Origin: Amborella trichopoda
Lineage: Eukaryota > Streptophyta > Magnoliopsida > Amborellales > Amborellaceae
Direction: 5' to 3'
Assembly (NCBI RefSeq): GCF_000471905.2
Contig: NW_006499776.1
Span: 503,166-567,165 of the forward strand
DNA length: 64,000 nt
Shown here piece after piece: positions 11,534 through 22,922 of this stretch. The position numbers and the translations under genes were made by a program. The notes under the pieces were generated by a model. The model was not told the origin of the DNA and did no database searches. It saw nothing but the letters and a program-made list of their open reading frames with translations. Within the stretch, counting starts at the first letter, position 1; the number at the start of each line of letters is the position of its first letter.

Positions 11534-13900
11534 ATCTCATTAAAAAGCAAAAGTCAGTGAGAAAGGGAAGTGTGAGCATCATCCTCTCTCTCCATCATGC
11601 CTAGTCGACTTACTAACTTCACGAACCTTTTGAAACTGCATGCCAATATCTTTTCCAAGATCAATCTTATTTATTCCTGATGAAATTGTTGTCAAAAAGA
11701 TAGTTATTTGATTTTGGTCCAAAAGTCCTCGTATTAACTTGAACACTATTTTTGAAATGTGATAACATATCATTGCCATCAAACTATTCACCCATTCTTA
11801 AGCCAAAAGGCAATTAGTTGCCCTATTTTCCTCCATCTTGGAGTTTTGTGTTGAGAGCTTCATTAGAGACATATTCCCAATCGATTTCTAGAGAGGTCCC
11901 ACATCTACTAACAATTACTTGAAAAACTCCAAGATTCAAGTATCAAGTCGAAAACCCTAAGCTTTCAACCACACAAGTTTAGGAGATAAAAAAGAAAAAA
12001 TTTTAGGACTCATAGGTTAGGAGTCCACATAAAAAAGGTCAATTTTTGGGTTTTAGCACATTGGAGGCCATGATGTCATTTTCCAACTTAAACGGAACCC
12101 TAACTCCTTGCAGACGTTTAACAGTAGGAATACAACCCAAGCGCCAAGCTTTTTTCACCCATACTTGATTGTGGGCCTGTCCATCAGTGTACTTCTAAGG
12201 GGGAACGAGCCCACTACAACTAATTTAAAAAAATTTAAACTTCACATTGTAAAGTTTACAACATAAACCTTATCATCTACCTCAACAAATAAAATTTAAA
12301 AGTTCTAATTCATTACACAAAATAGTTATTTGTTTCCAATGTTAGTATTGAAGCGATCTATTTGTTGCGCTTGTACTCAGTGTAAAAATTGGACTATTTA
12401 GTTTTAAGATGCTATTTTATTCACAGTATAAATAGTTTTTTTCTTTTTATTGTTTCTTTTTCGTTTATTTTTTTCTTTTTTGAGGTTTGTCGGTTGGTCA
12501 AAAAAGTTACTCCCAAAAGTTTTACATGCCAAATATGATCAATTCTACATAGTGCATTACTGAAAGGCACATACACCTGGTGGAGCATATAAGTTTAAAC
12601 ATATATGTAGAGGTTATGTTTTCACTTCACTTCCGCCACGGTTGAAGCCAAAGTCTGTTATCAATTGGACAACTAATCGCTGCCTTTTTCAAAAAATCGG
12701 CGAATTTTTGTGAAACATTTTAAACGCCATTTTCTTGAAAAGTTCGTAAAAAAAAAAAGTTTTTTCATATTACCATTAAAATTTCTATTAAAATTTCTAA
12801 AAGAACATATTATTTCACAAAAAAAGTTCGAAAATAGAAATTTTTATCCCCAATAGATTTATGTATTGTTAGGATTTGGCGTTTATTATCTTAGAGTTTA
12901 TGCTATGTTCTTCTTCTTCTTCACAGACACGTTTTCAGAATGAAGGTATGATTTCTTTTTTTTTTTAACTTCAACATGATGCATATTTCAATAGTTATTG
13001 TGCAAAGGAATACTGTTTACATGCAAATCATTGTGTAAAGGAAATTATTGAGTAAATAAAATCATATAGATGTAGAGTAAAGAAAATCATATAAATGTAA
13101 AACCAGATTTCTGTGAGCAGATGCTCTTGTGGAAGCCATTGGATAACTAGGCTACCTCATTTGAGATGCATGAGTAACTGGAACCTCCAAATTTTCTTGT
13201 TGAGTGTTCCTATTTACAGGCAAGCGATTTCTTCTGCCTTTTCAAATTTTGTTGTCGAGTGTTTCTTATGCCCTTTTTTCTGCCCTGTAAAAAACCTTTG
13301 TGCACCATGATTTCAATGCTTCCACTGCCTCATCCTCAATGGCCGTCATTTTGTGAACTGAGTGAAGAGAGAGTGAGAGAGAGAATATCTACTCAATGAA
13401 AACTATAAGCAGTGAATGGAAGGGTTGGAACCACATTGAATCTGGTTTTGCCGCTATTTGAATTTGTGTAGCACATGTAGGAGAGAGAGAGAGAAAAGAG
13501 ATTTAGCAATGAACTAATGGGGCATCTGCAAATGCATAAAACAAGTTTTAGAAAGAGAGTTGGGAATGATGGAAAATTGACTTTTAAGGTTAAATTGGCT
13601 CAAAATAACAGAGCATTGACGTCTTATGAAGAACTGGAGCAGAACTAGGGTTTTAGCCGACTTTTCATATGAACGCAGTAACGACTCAAATCAACTCCAG
13701 AAAACCAGAAAGAGAGAGAGAGCAGCGTCTAGCCGTGAAATAAAATGGAGTGGAAGGGGAGAGAGAAAGAGAAGGGTTTTATAGTTGTTTTAGAAGAACA
13801 CAAAACCCCAGATACAAACCCTCTCCAAAAAATTTTCTCCACTTTATTTGGATTTAATAGCGTTTTTTAGGGTGAGACCATGCGATAGTTACTTCTGATA
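11534..13900. other. Intergenic, no gene seen; GA-rich tracts
   Basis: AT-rich DNA with short AAATCATATA repeats near 13050-13100 and GAGAGA tracts near 13364-13385, 13480-13500 and 13708-13725. Read on the minus strand, 13650-13780 resembles a CT-rich plant 5' leader, but no coding frame follows it. Confidence 0.4.
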
Positions 13901-13904
13901 TGTA

Positions 13905-14165
13905 TTCAAGTGGGTTTGATATTTGTAGAAGTATTTAATGTGAAAATTTACATGGTTTACTTTTTCTGGTATGTATTTATGTAGGTATGATCTTTTTTAA
14001 AGTATTTAATGTGAAAATTTACATGGTCTACTTTTTTTGGTATGTATTTATGTAGGTATGATATTTTTTAAAGTATTTAATGTGAAAAATTACATGTATT
14101 TTTTTTGGTATGTACTAAGTAAGTGTGATGTTTGTTAAAACATTTAATGAAAAAATTCATATGGT
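13905..14165. repeat. 71-bp tandem repeat beside the hAT remnant
   Basis: The landmark GTATTTAATGTGAAAA begins at 13931, 14002 and 14073, giving a period of 71. A shorter, diverged fourth unit has its ATTTAATG at 14142. Units also share TACATGG, GGTATGTATTTATGTAGG and TATGAT. The array ends about 100 bases before the transposase frame, so it may be subterminal DNA of the transposon. Confidence 0.75.
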
Positions 14166-14279
14166 GTATTTATCATGAACTTATTATTTTATTTTTTATA
14201 AAGAGCATGAACCCCTAATGTGTGTAGACTTATATATTCTATATTTTTTATTTTATTAAAAAACAGGAAAGAAGATACA

Positions 14280-16324
14280 ATGGTTAGGTCAAAAGATCTA
14301 GTTTGGGAGTATTGTGACGAAAGAGGACATAAATTGTATTGCAATTTTTGTGGTGAAGGCTTTTCTACCGGGATAACAAGATTCAAATATCACTTGTCAA
14401 GAGAACAAGGGAATGATATAAAAGCTTGTCTTGAGGTACCAGATGATGTACAAGCTTTGGCTATTTCTACGACACACGAGGTATCTTCTAAGCCTCTAAA
14501 AAAGAAGAAAAAAAGTACATCATATGTTCAAAATGTTGATCAATGTTTGACAAACTTAAGTACCTCTGCTATCAGTTCCTGTATGCAACAAAGTTCTTGA
14601 CCATCATTGTTGAGTAAAAAAAATAATGATTTTGTTGACAAAGAAGTTGCTCGTGCATTTGTTATGCATAATATTACATTTAATGTCATCAATGCACAAT
14701 CATTTATTAGCATGATAAATGCATGTATCAATTTTGGTCCTAGCTACACATTGCCATGTTACTCATCTATTCGCATTAAATTAGTACAAGAACTTAAGAC
14801 AGATGTCGATGCATATGTAGTTTCAATAAAAGAGTCATGGGTTTAATCAGGATATACTTTGATGTTAGATCTCTGGTCGGATATGAAAAACCGGTCATTC
14901 CTCAATGTTGCTGCATCTTGTCCAAATGGATCAGTTTTTATAAATGCATTTGAGGTATCTGAGCATAGCATAATTGAATTATTTCATGAAAATATTCTTG
15001 TTCAATTCATTGAGGAGTTAGGACCATAAAATATTGTTCATCTTGTAACTGACAATGGATCAAATTATATACTTGCTGGTGATCTAATAGAATCGAAATT
15101 ATCTCATATTCATAAAACACGGTGTGCTACCCATGGATTGAATTTGCTTCTAGAAGATATTGATAAAAATGTTAAAACGTCATTAAGGATGTTAAGCTAA
15201 TAGTGGATTTTATGTATCGGCATTTCATTGTTTTAGATTAATGAGAAAGCATACTAATAGAAGGGAATTAAAAAAGTATGGTAAAATTAGATTTGCCACT
15301 AAGTTTTTGATGGTTCAATCTGTACTGTAAGTAGAAGAGGGTTTGAGAATGATGGTTGCATCCACTGAGTGGAGAGCTATGAATTATAGCAAGAGTAACA
15401 ATGGTACAAAAATCACATAAAGAATTCAATGCTCCATATTTTGGAATGATGCGACGATGGAATCACTACATTAGCGCCTCTTATCAAGGTGCTTCGTTTG
15501 AGTGATAGTGAGAGGTCAACCATGGGATATTTATATGAAGCAATGGAAGCACTAAAGATAAATTGTAATGGCAATGAATCTAAGTATCTTGAATTGGTGA
15601 AGATATTCGAAAAGAGGCAAAAGTGAAATATAATTTACCCCATTCATGCAACTGCCTCATTTCTTAATCCAACTTTAATGTATAGTGGGTTTGTTAAACT
15701 TAATAATCCTGAGATGAAGGCTGGTTTTACCTTGATTTCAAATTAAATGATCCAAGCAGAGCAGAAAAATTTATTATTTTCAGAGTTGTTGAAGCGCCAT
15801 ATTCGAGATTCAAATATATTTGATGGTGTTGCATTGGGATTATTATCAACAACTCATCCTCGTAAGTATCTTTTTGAATATCAATCTTTTGTATTTTCTT
15901 GTATTATTTATTTTTTTTGTATCTTAAGAAAATAAATTTTATCGCACTGGCTTAAAATTTCATATTATGTAGGAGTTTGGTGGGAAGTATGCAAAGAAAA
16001 CATTCCACTGGTTCGAATGGTTGCCATTTAGATTTTGAGCCAACCATGTAGCTCATCAGCGTGCGAAAGAAATTGGAATGCTTTTGAGGAGACTCAAACA
16101 AAAAAAAAGAATAAATTGACACCAACTATGTTAACCGACTTGGTTTACATACTAGTGAACTCGAAGATGATAGTTGCATCGCCTGAAAATGAAATTCGAG
16201 ATTGTAATGCAATTAATCTAGAACAACTTGTTTCATTGCCAGAAGAGGTTTCTGAAGAGGTGGAACATGAGGACATCTCTCCAATTGATGATGATGATGA
16301 TGATGATGATGACGATGATGCATG
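14280..16324 (+). pseudogene. Decayed hAT-family transposase
   Basis: Cut-and-paste DNA transposase of the hAT superfamily, no longer functional. From the ATG at 14280 the frame begins with a BED-type zinc finger (VWEYCDERG...CNFCGEGF...FKYHLSRE), then a lysine-rich linker. The same frame passes stops at 14598, 14844 and 15027. Between 14847 and 15190 lies a DUF659-like block: LMLDLWSDMKNRSFLN, VTDNGSNYILAGDLIE, THGLNLLLEDI. After a frameshift near 15200 come RRELKKYGKIRFATKFLMVQS and STEWR, then GYLYEAMEALK and ATASFLNPTLMYSGF (15530-15690). The end has the dimerisation motif LSQPCSSSACERNWNAFEETQ (about 16037-16100) and an unusual run of about ten Asp (16288-16322). A GTAAGT at 15861 and TGTAG at 15968 may mark a lost or real intron, but the frame changes across it. 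Terminal inverted repeats were not found. Confidence 0.85.
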
Positions 16325-19319
16325 ACTACATGACTTGGAGATTACACCTTCCCAAACTCCTAACTTTTCTTTTGACTACTACCATGCCTTATGCTTAATT
16401 TTTAATATTTCTAGTTAATTTTGTATTGAATATTGGATGATTGGATGAGAGTCATGAGTCATCTAAATTAATTTACTTAATTATATTAGTCTAGTAAAGT
16501 TTTTATGGATGTATTAGTTATTAATGGCTTTGACATAATTTTTATTTTTTAGAATTTCAAAATTTCTAACATTTTAACTTATCCGATTTTTTGACTCCAA
16601 TTTTTTGAGCCTAGTCCTATATATTGGCGATATCTTTATATGAAGTATTTTTTCCGATTCATATTTTTTATCTGATTTTTTCATCCGACTTTTTAAAATA
16701 AAAATGAGTTTTCCCGATTTTAAGATAAGCCGATTTATTGAAAGTCCCGACTTGCTAAGTATGCCCTTCACCCATTTACGTAAAAGCGAGGTGAAGATGA
16801 TATTTTTTCCTCACTCACTGAAGATTCCCTTTCCCTCTCGAAATAGGTATGCCTTTGTGGACAGTCCATCACATGTGGCAAGAGAGAATAGGAAGACATA
16901 GATAGCACATTTGGTAACTTGAAGCTAAGTCGTCCTTGAAACCTAAAAGTTCTCATTCTTGAAAACTAGAGCTATTGATATCTAGAAGTTTTGGAATACT
17001 TGTTTGATCATCTATCTAAACTTTCACAAATATAGAGATCAAGCAAAGCTCCTTAGGGACTATATCCTCTACAGCTTTTCACATTCATACATGAACAAAG
17101 ATAGAAGAGTGAGAGGGGGGACAATTAGAGATACATAATATGATGAGAAAGAGAAATGGCACAGTTAGAGACAGGAAGGACATGGTGAGATATTAAGGGA
17201 ATATGTATAGAGAAAAAGGAGTAATAGAGAAAAAGGGCAGACGTAAAGAGAAGTGTTATCGGGACTACACTAATACTGAAACCAATAAAGGGCCCGGTAT
17301 AGTAAAAACCAGTCCATCCAGAAATGACCAATAGGTCAATATGAAAGTGTACTAATAGGCAGGGACATAAGGTATGTGTTACAACTCCAATTTATTAGCT
17401 CTTCAGTTGCCACACGGCACCTCCTTATGTGCGCATCTAATGTGGATTAAATGTTGCCAATTATCTCCATGATGGAATATTTGGGGGAAAATATTGCAAA
17501 AATCTAACATGAGTGTTGTTGACATCATTTTAAGTGATAAACAAAATATGATGTTTATATTGTAGTTATTTCCTCATTCTTGAGAACTAGATAGAGATCC
17601 TAATGATGTACACTCGGAGTATCACTAATCTCAACTGCTAAGAGTTAGAGGTAAGGCACCATGCTGTGAGTGTAAAAATGACATTGTGCTTGCCAAGTTG
17701 GGTAGTCCTAAGGGTATAACAAACCCAAGGGAAACCTAATGCAGCATTCTCAAGAGGAAAGAGGACATGGAGGTTGAGGGTGCCAACAGAAACTAGAGAC
17801 GAGACTAGTGTGGCACTCCAGTAAAAAATTCAGCCTTGACCTTCTACTATTATGGTATAATCTAGATCTTCACTCATGAATGCACTGAGATGAAAGTAGT
17901 GCAAACCATTTTCTCCACTATCTAAGCTAGTGTATGCGCTAGGCACTGGATGCTCATTCACTTTCTATTAGTTGAATTGTAGATTCAAGACCATCAAAGC
18001 ACATAGCAAGGGTGGTAGATAGGTTTGTCGAACTTCTCTTGTTCCTATGGGAGGAATAACCACTTGATGGTGAACCACACCGCCAAGGGTCCTCTCGGTC
18101 ATTGTTTTGTTTTGGTTGGATCATATTATTCCATTGCATGCTTTATGCACCTGGGGTGAGGAGGAAGTCTCAATATCTAAGGCCCTCTTCGGTAAGACAT
18201 TCTTTCTAGTTCTTTAAGGGATAGAGTTTAGAAAAACCTTGTGTATGATTACTTGTCTCTATGGGTTTTCTCATAGTTGAGAATGTTAATCGAAGTGATC
18301 CTACCCATGTCATAACTTGCTCAATGGAAATATCAACTAGATTAGCCCTTTTCTAAGCCGCAGGGACTAATAAGAATTTTTTAATATTATCCGGAAATAT
18401 GTGGTCCCTATTAATGTGTAGCCCTTGTGACAAATTCGAATATGAATACTTGCACCGTCAATAAGTATACTTAACTTTACTTGAATCAAACAAAATTTAG
18501 TGCTTAAATAGATTTCAATTGGAGGTTAAGAACTAGACAGGGAAGAGAAATACGATTCTCAAAATTGATAGGGGAGCAAGTGAATATTTGAATTGTCTAG
18601 GTCAATTCTCTAAAGATCATAGGATGTGTCAGCAGGAAAGGATGTATTGTACTTCGCAGCAATATGGTGTCCAAGAGAAGAACTCCTACTTTTACTTATG
18701 ATATCCAAATACATAAGCAAATCCATGTGAGAGCTCTTGGAAGATGCCCTACTAAATTCTTATACATCTTGAATAGGCTGCCTTCAAGATATGCATCTAA
18801 ATCTCCCTTAGAGCAGTGACAAACCCACCTATATCATTTTGATTCTTTAGATGTTGGTTGTTCATGTCATATTAGTCTAAAATAAGCCATATTAGAGGTC
18901 CATAATTTAGACCTTACCAGATGTCCTAAGATCTCTAATTGGATGATGTCCTAGCGCATGAGTCAGAAGAGCATGCCTGATGGATGTTGGATCTCATGAT
19001 GTGGACTTTGTTGAGTCGAAGTTCCATATAACCATAAAGAGGTTTTAGAAGATGATTAGATCTCAAATAGAGAATATTAAGAAGATTTTCCACTAGAGGA
19101 CAATCGTATGAATATTCCCATGGTCATCAAATATAGTACGAGTAAACTATCTTTGATTCTTAGCCCATGATTGATAAGGACAACAACAAATTTTAAGTTG
19201 CACATGAATTATGCACATGTCATGCATCGATGTCTCTTCAAAACTCATCTTAATCCCTTTTGCAAGGTGATTTAAATGGCGTGCTTATGATCCTACAAAT
19301 GGTGAATGCTCCTGACCTT
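16325..19319. other. No recognisable gene
   Basis: Mostly AT-rich DNA with frames of at most about 68 codons on either strand. The interval 17600-19300 looks like degraded coding or retroelement sequence (long runs without strong bias, scattered stops), but no reverse transcriptase, integrase, gag or host domain could be read in any frame. Confidence 0.4.
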
Positions 19320-20694
19320 TTGAAAAGAGTAAAGTATGAATGAATGAATGCTATGCATGCTTATACATACAACTCTGTTATATGTGATTTCTGGTCACTA
19401 CGCAATGGGTCCTCCATTGGTAGTGGATCTTCTATTTCTATTATATGAACTCTGTTATATGTGATTTTTGGCCACTACGCAATGGGTCCTCCATTGGTAG
19501 CAGATATTCTGTTTATGTTATATGAACTCTGTTATATGTGATTTCGGGCCACAACGCAATGGGTCCTTCATTGGTAGTGAATATTCTGTTTCTGTAATAT
19601 GAACTCTATTATCTGTGGGTTTTGACCACTACGCAATTGGTCATCCATTGGTAGTAGATATTCTGTTTTGTCGGCAAGTTCTAATTCTAAGCTGACTCCA
19701 ATGATAGGAGTGGAGTCGGGAGCTAACTGTAAATAATAGGGTGGGTCGCGCCCCCCAAATGGTTATGGGCACTATCCTCCAATGGTGGTGTAACGCCCTC
19801 ACTCCTAAAGGCACAAGGAGAGAGTCGTGACTTGCAAGGCTTCAAACTATCGAAACCCCAAAGTGTACTGGCGATCGGGTGTGTGAGTGAGGACACTATG
19901 AAGTGGGACCTCCATTTTTCATCGTCCTCCCTCCCAAGTGATGGTAGAAGTTTCAAGTTGCAAGATTTGTTTAACCTGATTGATGTAACTTCTACTTCGA
20001 GAGTAAATGATTTCCTGTTTTTGATTCTGATTCTGTTTTTGTCCATTTGAATTAAGTATCCATATGATTGTCTGACTGCGACTGTGATATGCATCAATGT
20101 AACTGCCATTTCGGGAAATATTAGACGGTTTGACTTCTGAACAATACTCATTTTATGTTGTTAAATGTACATACTTTACTTTCTGATTGCCAATACGATG
20201 GAATTGTGGGCGCTGTCATTATTTATAAGTGTGAAAGCCGGATTACAAGGTAGTGATTTACTTACTGGGCTTTTAGCTCATGCCTCTCTTTTGCCTTCCA
20301 TATAGAGTGACAACCGATAGCTTGTAGGTGGACAGCTGGGCGTGGTAGCAGACTTTTGGAAGTTCGAGTTCTGTTCAGGAAGCTTGTGATAGTAGGTGTT
20401 TGGTGACGTTGGCACAATGTTATTGTATTGTATTTTGTTGTTGGGCCAGCAGTGCCTTGAACCTTTGTAAAAAGAAACTTTGAAGGCTGAATCTGTATAA
20501 ATGGTTTCAATTTTGCTCTGTTTGTGGCCATGTGTTTATGTGTTTATTTTAGTTCATGGTTTGCTTTGATTCTGCAATTATAACACGTGTTGATGCCACT
20601 CTCACCTGAGTGACGTACGCGATCTCCGGTCGCGATCCCGCCTACGTCACCTTCTGGTTGGGAACGGTAGGGGTCAGGGGACGGGGTTGTGACA
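19320..20694 (+). mobile_element. LTR remnant ending in GTTGTGACA
   Basis: The right end is sharp: GGGGTTGTGACA at 20684-20694, the same kind of end as the solo LTR at 50449. Shared blocks with that LTR include the CCACTACG...CATTGGTAG box, a TGTCGGCA block near 19673, a GGTAGAAG/GGTAGAGG block (19940-20000) and the GTGACGTACGCGATC...GATCCCGCC block near 20610. The left limit is uncertain. Either the LTR is truncated or it begins further left than I can follow. A tempting start at 19728 is discussed in the findings. Confidence 0.6.
19371..19678. repeat. 77-bp tandem repeat, four copies
   Basis: The landmark AACTCTRTTAT begins at 19371, 19448, 19525 and 19602, an exact 77-base period. Each unit contains GCCACTACGCAATGGGTCC followed by TCCATTGGTAGTRGAT. 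The same box occurs, not tandem at this period, at 1090-1195 and 49310-49470. Confidence 0.9.
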
Positions 20695-22922
20695 CTAACC
20701 TGGGTTCACCTCGGAAATTCAGCAAGTAGACAGGTGAACGAGCCCACAGAATGATCCCCACGCTCTTAGAAGCCGCTGCTGCTCCTAAGTGAGACCTATA
20801 CAGTTCTAAGGCTCATCAAATCATGAAGAAAATGGACTATGAGCCCTACCAAAATCAAGGGTTGAACAATGACAAAGGAATGCTATCACGACTTCTTTGC
20901 CTCACCAGAAAGACGGCATTGGTTACTCAAGATGACAAAGTTTCCCCCCACAGCCCTCTCATGCCGACCAAGATTCTCACATGATGACTTTCACAAGAGA
21001 TGCTTAAACTCCACTAAGGATGCACCTCAGAAGAATCCTTCGATCAGGATTCCCAAGAAATGATAGGACCCAACCCGAGGCATGCAAAGCCAGCAGGTGA
21101 AACACATGAGCTAATTGAAGACCCATCCTCGCTTGAAACAGAAGAAGTAGAAGAAGCCCCAGAAGTTTTAGAAGATGGCGGACAAGCCACAATTGATGAT
21201 TTGAAGGAAACAAATCTGGGAGACGATGCGGACTCGAGACCCACGTTTATCTCCACAGTCATGTCATCAGCAGAAAAATAGGAATACATTGAATTCCTGA
21301 GGGATAACCGAGATGTGTTCACTTGGCATTAAGAAGAAATGTCGGGACTCGACCTGCGAGTTGCTGTCCACAAACTAGGAATTCGAGAAAGCCAATCAAA
21401 CAAAAATCAAGGAGGTTCAGTGCAGAATTCGAAATTCAAATCAAAGCAGATGTGGATAAACTCAAGGCAACACAATTCATTCGAGAAGTCAAATACCCAA
21501 GGTGGTTGGCCAACATCTTCCCCGTCAGACAGAAGAATGGACAGATCAGAGTCTACACCAACTTCCAAGATTTAAAATCAGCCTACCCCAAGGGCGACTT
21601 CTCCCTCCCGTTCACTGAGCTACTAGTCGATTCAACCACCAGCTGCCAAGCATTCTCCTTCATGGATGGCTATTCTGGCGATAACCAAATAAGAATGACC
21701 CCATAAGACCAAGAAGCCACAACATTCCTGACTCCGAAAGGAGTCTTTTGTTATACAGTAATGCCATTCGGGCTTAAAAATGCTAGCGCTACGTACTAAA
21801 GAGCCATGCCCAATGTGTTCAAAGATATGCTCCACAAAGAAGTCGAGTGCTACATCGACGACCTCGTTGTCAAATCTAATGACAGGGGCGACCATATAAG
21901 AAGCATAAGGAAGGTATTCGAGAGACTCCACCTCCATCAACTCAAGATGAGCCCCTTAAGGTACACCTTCGGCATACGATCCAGGAAATTCCTAGGGTTC
22001 ATCATCAAATACAGGGGTCTCAAAATCAAGCCTCTCAAAATTAGGGCCATTCAAGAAATACCACTGCCTCCTAACTCGAGAGAACTCAGGTCGCTCCATG
22101 GCCAATTGACCAATATAAGGAGGCTCATTTCCAATTTGTCAGGATGATGCCAGCCTTTCTCCCACCTGCTAAAAAAGGAGGTACCATTCGTATGGGATGA
22201 GGCGTGTCAAGAAGCCTTGAAAGTATCAAAAGTTACTTGCTCAAACCCCCGGTCCTTTCTATGCCAATACCAGGAAACCCACTCATTTTTTATGTGATCG
22301 CGTTCAATCAATCGCTTGGTGCCTTACTCGCTCAAAACAATGACGATGCGAAGGAGACAGCCTTGTATTATCTAAGCAGGAGGATGCAAGGAGCAGAGGA
22401 AAAACTATTCACCAATAGAAAAAATGTGTTTAGCCCTGGTCTTTGCTGTTCAAAAATTACATTAGTACCTCCTTTCAAATCAGATAAAATTATCTCCAAA
22501 GTAGATTCGATAAAATACCTTCTGTCTAGACCATGCTTGACGGAGGCGACTTGGAAAATGGTCGTTGCTCCATACATCCCCCAAAAGGCTGTAAAAGGGC
22601 AAGCCCTGACGGACTTCCTGGCCACCCATCCTTTGTCACCAGGTTCTCGACTCATCGACGATCTTCCCAACGAGGAGGTCTTCCAAACAGAAGCCTTACC
22701 CGAATAGAAAATGCACTTCGATGAAGCATTCCAGGCTGAAAAGGGAGGAGCATGGATTGTATTCACTACCCCCCACAACGGTCTCATCCCCCTGTCATTC
22801 TCTCTCCCAGAGGTAGAGTCACACAATGACGCAGAATATCAAGCGCTCATCATAGGATTAGAGATAACCTCCAACATGGACCTGAAGCATTTGAATGTCT
22901 ATGGAGATTTCGAGCTGGTAAT
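20695..22922 (+). pseudogene. Element H: 5' part of an old Tat-type gypsy pol (RT and RNase H)
   Basis: A reverse transcriptase and RNase H of a Ty3/gypsy element, broken by stops and frameshifts. An acidic leader (ETNLGDDADSRPTFIS) lies at 21060-21281. The RT follows: REVKYPRWLANIFPV near 21485, DGYSG near 21664, VMPFGLKNASATY near 21760, and the catalytic CYIDDLVVKS at about 21848-21877. The RT/connection end reaches 22147. A first RNase H region (22204-22690) is heavily broken. The second, archaeal-type RNase H begins at 22711 (HFDEAF, EYQALIIGLE, YGDFELVI) and is cut at 22922 by element A. The reading frame resumes, in phase, at 40142. The upstream gag and 5' end were not found. Confidence 0.85.
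22918..22922. repeat. Target site duplication of element A, left copy
   Basis: GTAAT, directly before the TG of the 5' LTR. The identical GTAAT is at 40137-40141 directly after the CA of the 3' LTR. Removing A and one copy restores a continuous codon series in the RNase H of element H. Confidence 0.93.
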
